From Thermoplasmata archaeon (GTDB lineage Archaea; Thermoplasmatota; Thermoplasmata; UBA10834), in the NCBI GenBank assembly GCA_013331315.1, contig DUGQ01000171.1:1-9547 (forward strand): a DNA stretch of 9,547 bases, read 5' to 3'. This document shows, piece after piece, positions 1-6,697 of the stretch. Position numbers and translations under genes: made by a program. The notes beneath the pieces are model-generated. The model did no database searches, had not been told where the DNA came from, and worked only from the letters and a program-made list of their open reading frames with translations. Numbering within the stretch: position 1 is the stretch's first letter; each line of letters begins with the position of its first letter.

Positions 1-432
1 CGCGTCCTTCTCCTCGAACCCGCACCCGTAGACGAGCAGGGGCAGGCCGACGCTCTCGAGCACCTTCTTGGTCAGCGCCTCCAGCTCCTCCGCGGGACGG
101 TCCTCCTCCTCGGGGTTCGCCGACTGGAGCTTCAGCAAGCACGCGTCCGCGCCCCACTCGCCCTCGCACTTCTTGGCCCACTCGACGGGGTCCTTCACCG
201 CCGGGCCCAACGATTCCTGGAGCCGCTCGGGCACCATCCTGACGGTGTCGACGACGTCCATGACGACCAACGGCTTGTGAGGGGATTCGCTCTCGAACCT
301 GTGGAACGCGAGCCCGTTCGAGCCCCCGGCGACCAGGCTCCTGCTCCTTGTGCCCCCCTGCTCCTTGGTCGCGCCGATGGCGACCTCCTTGATCTTTCCA
401 CCGTACTTCTCCTTTGGCAGCTCGAAACCCAA
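1..432 (-). CDS. acsD: Corrinoid iron-sulfur protein small subunit (AcsD/CdhD-like), 5' part only
   Basis: The first 144 codons of a gene that leaves the window at its left edge. The product would be the small (delta) subunit of the corrinoid iron-sulfur protein, which carries the methyl group from methyltetrahydro(methano)pterin to the A-cluster of acetyl-CoA synthase. The frame reads KEVAIGATKEQGGTRSRSL near residues 15-33, then a DVVDTVRM segment, then WAKKCEGEWGADACLLKLQ and a GLPLLVYGCGFEEKDA stretch. This closely follows the recalled N-terminal half of the Moorella thermoacetica AcsD TIM barrel. I chose the TTG at 432-430 because GGGGGTG lies 7 nt upstream and the resulting N-terminus has the bacterial AcsD length. 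The in-frame GTG at 453-451 has no Shine-Dalgarno. The gap from the CODH/ACS stop is 28 nt, so the two are very probably co-transcribed. The corrinoid-binding and C-terminal parts cannot be judged. Confidence 0.9.
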   Translation of the reverse strand, partial: MGFELPKEKYGGKIKEVAIGATKEQGGTRSRSLVAGGSNGLAFHRFESESPHKPLVVMDVVDTVRMVPERLQESLGPAVKDPVEWAKKCEGEWGADACLLKLQSANPEEEDRPAEELEALTKKVLESVGLPLLVYGCGFEEKDA

Positions 433-460
433 ACCAACACACCCCCGAATCACTCGACTA

Positions 461-3400
461 TCAGCTTATCATGGGCGGCAGCTTCAGCGCCGGATGGTCG
501 GCCTTGACCATCCACTCGGTCAGCTCCTCCGGCGTCCTAGCCGTCGTCTCGTCCGCGATCTTGTCCACGAAGCCGGGCACGCCGAGCTCCTCGGCGCGCT
601 TGTTCAGCTCGTCCCTCATCGCCTCCTTGAGGTCCTTCGGCATCCACGCGATCCTCAGGAACCCGCCGTCGGCCGTGATGAACTTCCTGCTCACGAGGTA
701 TTTCCTGCCCACGCCTATGAACCCGGGCGTCTGGATGCCGCCTCCGACGGACCCCGCGAGCGTGGAGAACGTCATGCCTATCGGCGTCATGCCGGGATAC
801 TCCCTGTTCACGACGACCACTCCCTGCAGGTCGGCTGACACGGCCACGATGCACTCGAAGCATCCGCACGAGGTCATGGGGTCGTCCATCATCGTGTACG
901 CGCTGAACTTCTGGAGCTTCCCATGCGTCTTCTCCGAGACCGCGGCGTTCACGCCCACCCACTGGCCCTTGACCTCGTCGATCGTGTCCTTCTTGGGGAC
1001 GGGGCTGTTGGGCCCGGTGGGCGCTATCTGGAACGACGCCTTCGCGTCGAGCCAGTTGATCGCCCCGCACAGGCCCAGCCGCTCGGGCGTGACGATGCAC
1101 ACGTGTCCCGGGGCGAAGCTCTGGCAGAGGGTGCACGTGTAGAACGTGTCGACCTTCTCGTCCGTCAGGTCGGCTATGCGTGCGTCGCGCTCGGCGTACG
1201 ATTCCGTCGCCTCCCCGAGGTGCTTCCTCAGCTCCGCCTCGTCCGTGATGATGTTGACCTCCACCTTGGAGACTATCGCCCCGAACTCCTCCTTGATCTT
1301 CGTGACGAGTATGTCTCCGAAGTGCTTCAGCCGGAGGCCGGCCTTGACGGAGGACTTGCTGAGACGGATCCACAGGAGGTTCCTCTGGCCTGTGTGCCAC
1401 GCGCCCTCCGCGAAGTTGACGAACTGGTGTATCCTGCGCTCGAGCACGGACTCGAAGTCCTTCTGCATGTTCTTGCCATACACGTTGACGAGTATGCCGA
1501 GATGGGTCGACGACCCCTCCGCCATCTCGTCGACGTCCTTGCCAATGAGCGTCACCTGGCCGTCCTTGACCTCTTCGGACTCGCGCATCTTGAGGAGCTC
1601 GAACGCGAGCGTCTTGGACGGACCGCCCGCCTCGACGTGCATGTCCGGCCGGCGGATCGTCTCGCCCTCGAACGCGGGCCCGTACGGCACGGGCAGGTTG
1701 ACCGCCCCGAGCTTGATCCTGCATCCGCGGACCTCGATGGCGGTGGTTATCATCTCCTCGAGGTTCTTCTGGACCACGTACTTGTCCGGTATCGGCTCGA
1801 CGTCCTGGTCCGTGATCGTGGGCGAGCCGTTGAACATCACCGCGAACTCCGCGGCGACCTTGATGTAGTCGAGCGGCCCGAGCTGCAACACGAAAACCTT
1901 CGGGCGCTTCGATAGGTAGTTGTAGAGCCCCTCACGGTCGCCCTTCTGGACGCCGCCGAACGAGAGAGCGGCCCGTATCGCGAAGTTGAGGCCGTGGATG
2001 ATCTGCGTGAACTCGCCGACTGGATAGAGCATCCTGTCCAGGCCCATGGCGATCTTCTCGTCCTTGAGCTGCTTGATTATGTCGTACGACGCGATGATCA
2101 GCATGCCCTTGTTCTGGCAGTCGCGTATCATGGCGGAGAGCTTCTTCGGGTCGCTCGCCTTGCCGACGAACACCGCGGCGCCGGGTATGGTGTCGTCCAC
2201 GAACGCGATGCCCAGCTGCCTGAGTATCCTGTCCGGGACGAACCCGCAGTAGAGCGAGCCTTCGTACGGCGTCTGCGTCTCGATGTACTTGAGCGCCTCG
2301 ACTATCTCCGCCGCGACCATCGTCGCCTCGCCCGAGGCGACCGCCGCCTCCAGGGTCGGCTCCTCGACTATCTTGCCCCTGACCTCGCCGAGCAGCTTGG
2401 GCAGCAGGCCGAGGGTGGTGCAGTCCCTGCCGAGCCACGCGAACAGGCTCGGGAGCTGGTAGCCGGTCTCCGGGAACTCTATCTTCTGGTCGGGGCCGTA
2501 CTTGGCCAACGCCCTGCTCAGGAGCACGTCCGCGTACCCCGTGGCGATGATCGACCCCTCGACGGCCGTCTTGAAAAGCTGCTCGTTCGTGACCTTCTCC
2601 CTGGGAGGTATGTACTCGGCGCTCCGCTCCATGCCGGGGTCGGTCAGGTCGAGCTTCCAACGGCGGTACTCTATCGCGCCGTACAGGCGCTTCGCCGGCG
2701 CGACCGGGTCCTTCTCGAATATGAAGTAGCCTCCGTAGACATCCCTCGCGGTGTTCTCGAGCACCTCGGTCACGAGCGTGCTCCCGTAGAGGTAGTTGAT
2801 CGTGCCCACCTGCACGGGGAAGCCCATCGTGACGGCCCAGGTCCCGATCGACACGGCCTTCTCGTGCATCGCCTCCGGTGCGGCGGCCACGAACGGTATC
2901 TGGTGCACGTCGACGCCCAGGCGGTTGGCGACCTCGGTCGCGAGGTTCGAGAAGCGCGGGTTGTCCACGCATGAGCCAATGTGCCACACGAACGGCAGGC
3001 CCTCGACCCCCGCCGCCTCGCTCAGCTCGGACAGGAACGACCTCAGGCCCTCCCCCGCGATCTCCTCGACCTTCGCGGGGTCCATGAAGCCCGCCTTGGC
3101 CAGCTCGATGGCGTTGCAGCCCGTCGTGAGCACGAGCACGTCCCGCTTCGCCAGCTCCCTGACCATCGTGAGGACGTCCTCGTCGACCTGCGCACGCGTG
3201 TTCTTGCACCCGGCGAAGAGCGCGAGACCGCGTATCCTGCCGCTCATGATGTTGCGGACCAGGTGCTGGAACGGGTCGTCCGGGTTCATCTTGGAGAACA
3301 GCTCCTTCATCTGCTCGACGCTGAACCCCGCGATGACCTTCGCCGGCTTGATCGTCGGCAAGAGCTTCTTCGTCCCGCGCCTCTTGTAGGCGTCCAGCGC

Positions 3401-4603
3401 CAGGAGCAGGACCTCCTTCGCCGCGGACCGCGCCCGCTCGGGCGTGACCTCGATGTGGGTGTCCCCGACCAGCCTCGCGGCCTCCTCGGTGCTGATCACC
3501 CGGGTGTGGGTGCACTTGACGAGGGCGCTCAGGGACGGCATGAAGCACTGATAGTCAAGCACTATTGCGTCCAACAGCCCGCTCAGCAGCACGAGCTCCT
3601 GAGCCATGACGTTCGACGCGATCGGGATGCCTTTGCGCATCAGTATCTCGTTGCCCGTGCAGCAGACGCCGACAATGTTGAAGCCCTCGGCGCCCTCCTT
3701 CTTCGCTGCGTCCTTCATCTCCCGCGCCACGTCGACCAGTATGTCGCTCAGGAGCGGGTTGTGCCCGTGGACCGCGACGTTTATGCTCTTCTCGTCCAGC
3801 ACGCCTAGGTTGGCCTCGCTGAGCACCACCTTGGGCGTCCCGAACAGCACGTCGCTCAGGTCCGAGGATATCTGGGCGCCCGTGTAGTCCGCCAGCGCGC
3901 ACCTGATGCCGCCGAACAACAGAGGTATGGGGTCGGCGTCGACGCCCATGGAGGTCCTGTGCATCACGTCGCTCACGCAGGCCTCGATGTTGCTTGGCAT
4001 GACAGAATGGGTGTCCCAGAGGTGCATGCGCTTCTTGGTCACCGTGGATCTGAGGAACGAGAGGGGCTCCGAAGTGTACCTGGAGTAGTCCTCGAGCGCC
4101 GCGAGGGCGACCTCCTTCGCCAGGACCAGCTGATCCTTCCCCGAGGAGTCTATCCCGAGCTTCTTCGCGACGGCGGCGAGCTTCGCGCCGTCGGTCACCT
4201 TGTAGTCGGGCGCCCTGCCCTCGGCGACCATGAGGAGGACCTCGGAGATCTCCTTGCCGTGGTACGAGTGGGCGGCCGTGCCGGCGGCGATCATCCGGTC
4301 TATGTTCCGTGCGACTATCGTGTAGTCCCGCGCCCCGCATATGCCGGTCGTCGGCTCCTTCCCCATGGGGTTGATCCTGCAGGGCCCCTGGAGGCAGATC
4401 CTGCAGCACAGGCCGAGCTGGCCGAACCTGCACTGCGCGCCCTGGTTGTCCGCGCGGTCGTAGAGCGTGCACGTGCCGGAGTCTCTCAGGCTGGTGAACA
4501 TGTCGGAGCAGCTGCAGTCCCAGAGACCGGACACGCGGTCCTTCTTCTCGCCCTTGGTCGAATCAGTTGTCCTCGGTTCACCGCCGTCCTTGGTATCCGT
4601 CAC
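461..4603 (-). CDS. Single-chain CO dehydrogenase/acetyl-CoA synthase (AcsA-AcsB fusion)
   Basis: A 1380-residue protein joining two normally separate enzymes. Residues 1 to about 650 are a nickel CO dehydrogenase (AcsA/CooS). D- and B-cluster cysteines are C58, C66, C67, C70, C75 and C89. C-cluster ligands are H281 (in HGHNP), C315 (CCTGN), C353 (YQCFMPS), C466 (AGCKN), C496 (TGCNA) and C545 (GSCVDN), each within 1-5 positions of M. thermoacetica AcsA as recalled. Residues about 673-1380 are a full-length acetyl-CoA synthase with the large N-terminal domain of bacterial AcsB. Its A-cluster cysteines are C1157, C1160, C1169, C1179, C1246 and C1248, with exactly AcsB spacing. About 22 residues link the halves, in one uninterrupted frame. 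The CODH half reduces CO2 to CO; the ACS half combines CO, a methyl group from AcsCD and CoA. The start is GTG 4603-4601, with AGGGGAG 8 nt upstream; the ATG at 4699 adds 32 residues unlike the family. Extra cysteines sit at C30, C32, C45 and C1251. Fusion of the two is unusual. Confidence 0.95.
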   Translation of the reverse strand: MTDTKDGGEPRTTDSTKGEKKDRVSGLWDCSCSDMFTSLRDSGTCTLYDRADNQGAQCRFGQLGLCCRICLQGPCRINPMGKEPTTGICGARDYTIVARNIDRMIAAGTAAHSYHGKEISEVLLMVAEGRAPDYKVTDGAKLAAVAKKLGIDSSGKDQLVLAKEVALAALEDYSRYTSEPLSFLRSTVTKKRMHLWDTHSVMPSNIEACVSDVMHRTSMGVDADPIPLLFGGIRCALADYTGAQISSDLSDVLFGTPKVVLSEANLGVLDEKSINVAVHGHNPLLSDILVDVAREMKDAAKKEGAEGFNIVGVCCTGNEILMRKGIPIASNVMAQELVLLSGLLDAIVLDYQCFMPSLSALVKCTHTRVISTEEAARLVGDTHIEVTPERARSAAKEVLLLALDAYKRRGTKKLLPTIKPAKVIAGFSVEQMKELFSKMNPDDPFQHLVRNIMSGRIRGLALFAGCKNTRAQVDEDVLTMVRELAKRDVLVLTTGCNAIELAKAGFMDPAKVEEIAGEGLRSFLSELSEAAGVEGLPFVWHIGSCVDNPRFSNLATEVANRLGVDVHQIPFVAAAPEAMHEKAVSIGTWAVTMGFPVQVGTINYLYGSTLVTEVLENTARDVYGGYFIFEKDPVAPAKRLYGAIEYRRWKLDLTDPGMERSAEYIPPREKVTNEQLFKTAVEGSIIATGYADVLLSRALAKYGPDQKIEFPETGYQLPSLFAWLGRDCTTLGLLPKLLGEVRGKIVEEPTLEAAVASGEATMVAAEIVEALKYIETQTPYEGSLYCGFVPDRILRQLGIAFVDDTIPGAAVFVGKASDPKKLSAMIRDCQNKGMLIIASYDIIKQLKDEKIAMGLDRMLYPVGEFTQIIHGLNFAIRAALSFGGVQKGDREGLYNYLSKRPKVFVLQLGPLDYIKVAAEFAVMFNGSPTITDQDVEPIPDKYVVQKNLEEMITTAIEVRGCRIKLGAVNLPVPYGPAFEGETIRRPDMHVEAGGPSKTLAFELLKMRESEEVKDGQVTLIGKDVDEMAEGSSTHLGILVNVYGKNMQKDFESVLERRIHQFVNFAEGAWHTGQRNLLWIRLSKSSVKAGLRLKHFGDILVTKIKEEFGAIVSKVEVNIITDEAELRKHLGEATESYAERDARIADLTDEKVDTFYTCTLCQSFAPGHVCIVTPERLGLCGAINWLDAKASFQIAPTGPNSPVPKKDTIDEVKGQWVGVNAAVSEKTHGKLQKFSAYTMMDDPMTSCGCFECIVAVSADLQGVVVVNREYPGMTPIGMTFSTLAGSVGGGIQTPGFIGVGRKYLVSRKFITADGGFLRIAWMPKDLKEAMRDELNKRAEELGVPGFVDKIADETTARTPEELTEWMVKADHPALKLPPMIS

Positions 4604-4973
4604 CCGCACCGCTCCCCTGCATCGGCCGTGCTTTCCCGTCGACCACCATGAACAGTTCGGAGACCTCGGCAGGGGATAGGACGGGGAGCGTTCGAACAAC
4701 TATCGAAGGGCTCCCCAGGGCGGGCGTATCAACGCCAGTGCGGCGTGTGCGCTGACACTGTCTCGGATGACAAGGCGCCGCAGCGCGCAAAGCGTTCCAA
4801 GCTCAATCTTCAACCGCAACCCCCACAAAGGCTCGTTCCTGGCTAGTCTCGTTCTCAGGCACGGCGCTCGGCATTCGACGAATACAGATGTTGCTACAAA
4901 AACATTGTTGTGTACGCGCGTTACGGCCCGTGTCGAAGAACTACGGCTGTCAGGAGATGGTCCTCGGGCCCCC
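4604..4973. other. Non-coding gap upstream of the CODH/ACS gene
   Basis: 370 nt between the cooC stop and the GTG of the CODH/ACS fusion, much longer than the other gaps in this cluster (11-48 nt). It holds the nested inverted repeat at 4683-4716, a small hairpin (GGCGT-4 nt-ACGCC) at 4723-4736, and the most AT-rich patch of the gap at about 4881-4916. On the minus strand that patch reads CAATGTTTTTGTAG, which might be a weak TATA region. If so, the CODH/ACS mRNA would carry a leader of roughly 250-280 nt. No convincing protein gene is seen. A 70-codon frame at 4790-4578 overlaps the CODH/ACS start but has no recognisable product. Confidence 0.6.
4683..4716 (-). promoter_or_regulatory. Nested inverted repeat in the CODH/ACS leader (hairpin or operator)
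   Basis: Outer arms GGGGAGC (4683-4689) and GCTCCCC (4710-4716) are perfect 7-bp complements. Inner arms TTCGA (4691-4695) and TCGAA (4703-4707) are perfect 5-bp complements around a 7-nt loop. A 1 x 2 nt internal loop separates the two stems. As RNA from the minus strand this would fold into a 12-bp interrupted hairpin ending about 79 nt before the GTG start. There is no U-run directly after it, so a simple intrinsic terminator is unlikely. A regulator-binding site on DNA or a leader RNA structure are both possible. The structure is seen directly; the function is inferred. Confidence 0.5.
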
Positions 4974-5780
4974 TCACGCCGTCTGTTTCCCCATGATCTC
5001 TAGAATCCTGTCCGAAAGACGTCCGACGGCCCGCGCCCACTCGTCGGAGCCCGGCCCGGCCAAGGGGGACCTTCCATCCAGGTCGGCCCGCGCCAAGGCT
5101 TCGGAGTGAGGCAACGAATGCGTCAGCTCCAGGCCCTTGGACTCCAGGAGCCGCCTCACAGCTTCCTCGTCCTCCTCGCCTCGGACGTTGTTGGCCACGA
5201 CCGCGACCCTCCCGACGCCCATCTCGCGCGCCAGAGTGGCAATCCTGCCCGCCGTGTCGACCGAGCGGGAGCCCGGCTCGACCACTATCATGAGCAGGTC
5301 GACGCCTCTGCAGGTCGACCGGCCGAACTGCTCCAGTCCGGCCTCCATGTCAATCAGGACCGCGTCGTCGCGTTCCAGCACCACGTGGTCTATCAGGCTC
5401 CTGAGGACCGAGTTCTCGGGGCAGAAACAGCCCGAGCCCGCGGCCCTTATGGTCCCCAGGACCACCAGTCGGACGCCGTCCGCGCCGACGACGGAGTATC
5501 GGTCCGGTATGTCGTCCACCCGCGGGTTCAGCTTGTAGAACGGGCCCGAGGAGGTGCCTGGCTTCGCCCCCGTGCGCTCCTCGATCATCTCCAGCTCCTC
5601 AGAGATGGGCCTCGGGACCTTGTCGGGCGGGACCTCGAGTATCATATGAAGATGCGACGCTGGATCCGCGTCGATGGCCAGTACCTTCATGCCGTCCCTC
5701 GCCCAGACGCGGGCGAGAGACCCGACGACCGTCGTCTTGCCGACACCGCCCTTCCCGGCGACCGCCACCTTGTAGCCCAA
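4974..5780 (-). CDS. cooC: CooC/AcsF-type nickel-insertion ATPase
   Basis: A 268-residue cytoplasmic P-loop ATPase of the SIMIBI (MinD/ParA-like) class that matures nickel CO dehydrogenase or acetyl-CoA synthase. The deviant Walker A motif GKGGVGKTT is at residues 9-17, with its extra lysine. A DADP switch is at 37-40. The CFCPEN motif (C118, C120) matches the C-X-C pair that binds metal between the two subunits in CooC1 of Carboxydothermus. DMEAGLEQFGR at 144-154 is characteristic of CooC/AcsF rather than MinD or NifH. The start is TTG 5780-5778: it places Walker A at the usual distance from the N-terminus, and no ATG or GTG lies between it and the upstream stop. The gap after cooT is only 11 nt, so translational coupling is likely. 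Whether it loads the CODH half, the ACS half or both cannot be told from sequence; with the substrate fused, one chaperone may serve both. Confidence 0.93.
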   Translation of the reverse strand: MGYKVAVAGKGGVGKTTVVGSLARVWARDGMKVLAIDADPASHLHMILEVPPDKVPRPISEELEMIEERTGAKPGTSSGPFYKLNPRVDDIPDRYSVVGADGVRLVVLGTIRAAGSGCFCPENSVLRSLIDHVVLERDDAVLIDMEAGLEQFGRSTCRGVDLLMIVVEPGSRSVDTAGRIATLAREMGVGRVAVVANNVRGEEDEEAVRRLLESKGLELTHSLPHSEALARADLDGRSPLAGPGSDEWARAVGRLSDRILEIMGKQTA

Positions 5781-5791
5781 GCCCCTCAGCT

Positions 5792-5983
5792 CTAACGTGG
5801 CTTGAGAAGTATCTCGTGGTTGATAAGATTAGCCTCCAAGAGGTCGACGTCCTTCACGACCTTCCTCTCACCGACCGCGTCCACGACGACCGCGCCCTCG
5901 TCGGTGATGACCACCTTGGCGGCCTCCTGCATCACGAGCGTCTTCACTTCTCCCCGTATCAGATACACTGCTGACTCGCACAT
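5792..5983 (-). CDS. cooT: CooT-family small nickel-binding protein
   Basis: A 63-residue protein beginning MCESAVYLI and ending in HEILLKPR. Small proteins starting Met-Cys, with a compact all-beta fold, form the CooT family. In Rhodospirillum rubrum, CooT binds nickel as a dimer through Cys2 and is linked to CO dehydrogenase activation. Here Cys2 is present and is the only cysteine, and the pattern of alternating hydrophobic residues (VVITDEGAVVVDAV, KDVDLLEANLI) fits the family. GGGGGAT lies about 6 nt before the ATG, so the start is secure. It lies between the ACT-domain gene (48-nt gap) and cooC (11-nt gap), consistent with a joint role in nickel supply. The family also has members away from CODH genes, so the exact role is inferred from context. 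Confidence 0.85.
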   Translation of the reverse strand: MCESAVYLIRGEVKTLVMQEAAKVVITDEGAVVVDAVGERKVVKDVDLLEANLINHEILLKPR

Positions 5984-6031
5984 GGCGTTATCCCCCGATG
6001 GAGGCCACAGAGGTCGGATGGATCCGATTTA

Positions 6032-6436
6032 TCAGTCCACGGAGTACTCGGCTATCTGTCCGATGATGTTCTTCGCCTTGTCGTAGTCGTCCACCCCGAA
6101 CACGAATCTCAGCTTGTCGGCGTTCTGCCCGCTGAGGTAGCTCGTCTCGAGGTTCACGCCCGAGCTCACGAGGGCGCGCGCGGCCTTCATCCACTGGCCC
6201 GGCTTGTTGAACATCTCGACCACAAGGACCTTGCGCTCCGAGAAGTGGAGGTCGGACTTCATGAAGGTCCGGCGGCACTCCTCCTCGCACCCGGTCAGGA
6301 ACTTGATGACGTACTTGTCATCGACCTTCGCTGTCGCTATGGTGTCGAGGTTCACCTGGTGCTCTGCCAGGATGTTGAATGCGTTCAGCAGGTTCTCGCT
6401 CGATCCGTCGACGGTAAGTTCAAACTCCGTTGTCAT
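6032..6436 (-). CDS. Tandem ACT-domain protein, probable small-molecule sensor
   Basis: A 134-residue soluble protein with no catalytic domain. Residues about 1-60 and 68-131 each look like an ACT domain (beta-alpha-beta-beta-alpha-beta). The second is the clearer: KVLVVEMFNKPGQWMKAARAL, then VNLETSYLSG, then LRFVFGVDDYDKAKNI. The N-P-G turn before the first helix is where ACT domains usually bind an amino acid or similar effector. A C-EEE-C pair (C50, C54) ends the first domain. ACT domains usually confer ligand response on a partner; as a stand-alone tandem it could bind and regulate an enzyme or sense a metabolite for this pathway, but the ligand is unknown. I chose the ATG at 6436-6434 because GGGGGAG lies 6 nt upstream; upstream in-frame codons look non-coding. 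It is the first gene of the apparent CODH/ACS transcription unit, 48 nt before cooT. Confidence 0.8.
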   Translation of the reverse strand: MTTEFELTVDGSSENLLNAFNILAEHQVNLDTIATAKVDDKYVIKFLTGCEEECRRTFMKSDLHFSERKVLVVEMFNKPGQWMKAARALVSSGVNLETSYLSGQNADKLRFVFGVDDYDKAKNIIGQIAEYSVD

Positions 6437-6480
6437 TGAAAACTCCCCCGCGGTCCTCCCGAGTAGGTAATGTGCTGTTA

Positions 6481-6502
6481 TGTATTTATTGTGTGCCCAC
6501 AA
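6481..6502 (-). promoter_or_regulatory. Probable promoter of the CODH/ACS operon with overlapping inverted repeat
   Basis: On the minus strand AATAAATACA (6490-6481) is the best TATA-like element ahead of the ACT-domain gene. Initiation about 25 nt downstream, near 6459, would leave a leader of about 22 nt carrying the GGGGGAG ribosome site. Directly overlapping its upstream edge is TTGTG-TGCC-CACAA (6489-6502), a perfect 5-bp inverted repeat placed where a repressor would block TBP/TFB. The motif is short and the assignment is by position and AT content only. Confidence 0.5.
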
Positions 6503-6697
6503 AACGACGAATGGCGAAAACTCCACCGGAGGTCTATCTTTCGAATTCGTCTCGGATATCATGAGAGTTCCTGCCGTGCCACGCGCTGACTATCGACTGG
6601 TTTTCGAAACGGCAGACATGATTTAGGAGCGGGGAGCGCAGGGTTCGCTGTGTGAGGAAAATCTTCGCTAGCCGTGCAGGACGGGCGTCGGACGTGC

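Noticed and set aside
195..440. 81-residue minus-strand frame over the start of acsD
   Set aside because: It is out of frame with the clear AcsD protein and its product is S/R/W-rich with no recognisable feature.
923..3808. Long open frames on the plus strand opposite the CODH/ACS gene (for example 923-1915, 1994-2974, 2981-3808)
   Set aside because: Their products are rich in R, H, L, D and V, as expected from the antisense of high-GC3 codons, with no domain. The minus-strand protein is unambiguous across the whole span.
4604..4699. ATG at 4699 as the start of the CODH/ACS fusion
   Set aside because: It adds 32 residues rich in P, R, S and C with no likeness to AcsA, has no good ribosome site, and would place the coding start inside the inverted repeat. 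GTG 4603 has AGGGGAG at 8 nt and gives cluster cysteines almost exactly at AcsA positions.
4578..4790. Possible 70-residue gene upstream of and overlapping the CODH/ACS start
   Set aside because: The stretch around LSPAEVSELFMVVDG looks mildly protein-like, but the first half is R/P/C-rich, no family is recognised and no ribosome site is convincing. A short leader peptide is not excluded.
6437..6562. Upstream ATG at 6562 for the ACT-domain gene
   Set aside because: The extra 42 residues cover the AT-rich promoter region and have no family likeness; ATG 6436 has GGGGGAG at 6 nt.
6523..6697. Possible terminator or small gene between the propeller-like gene and the ACT promoter
   Set aside because: Only a short T-run on the minus strand (opposite AAAA near 6657-6660) and a CGAATTCG palindrome at 6542-6549 are visible. 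Neither makes a convincing terminator, and no coding frame looks real.
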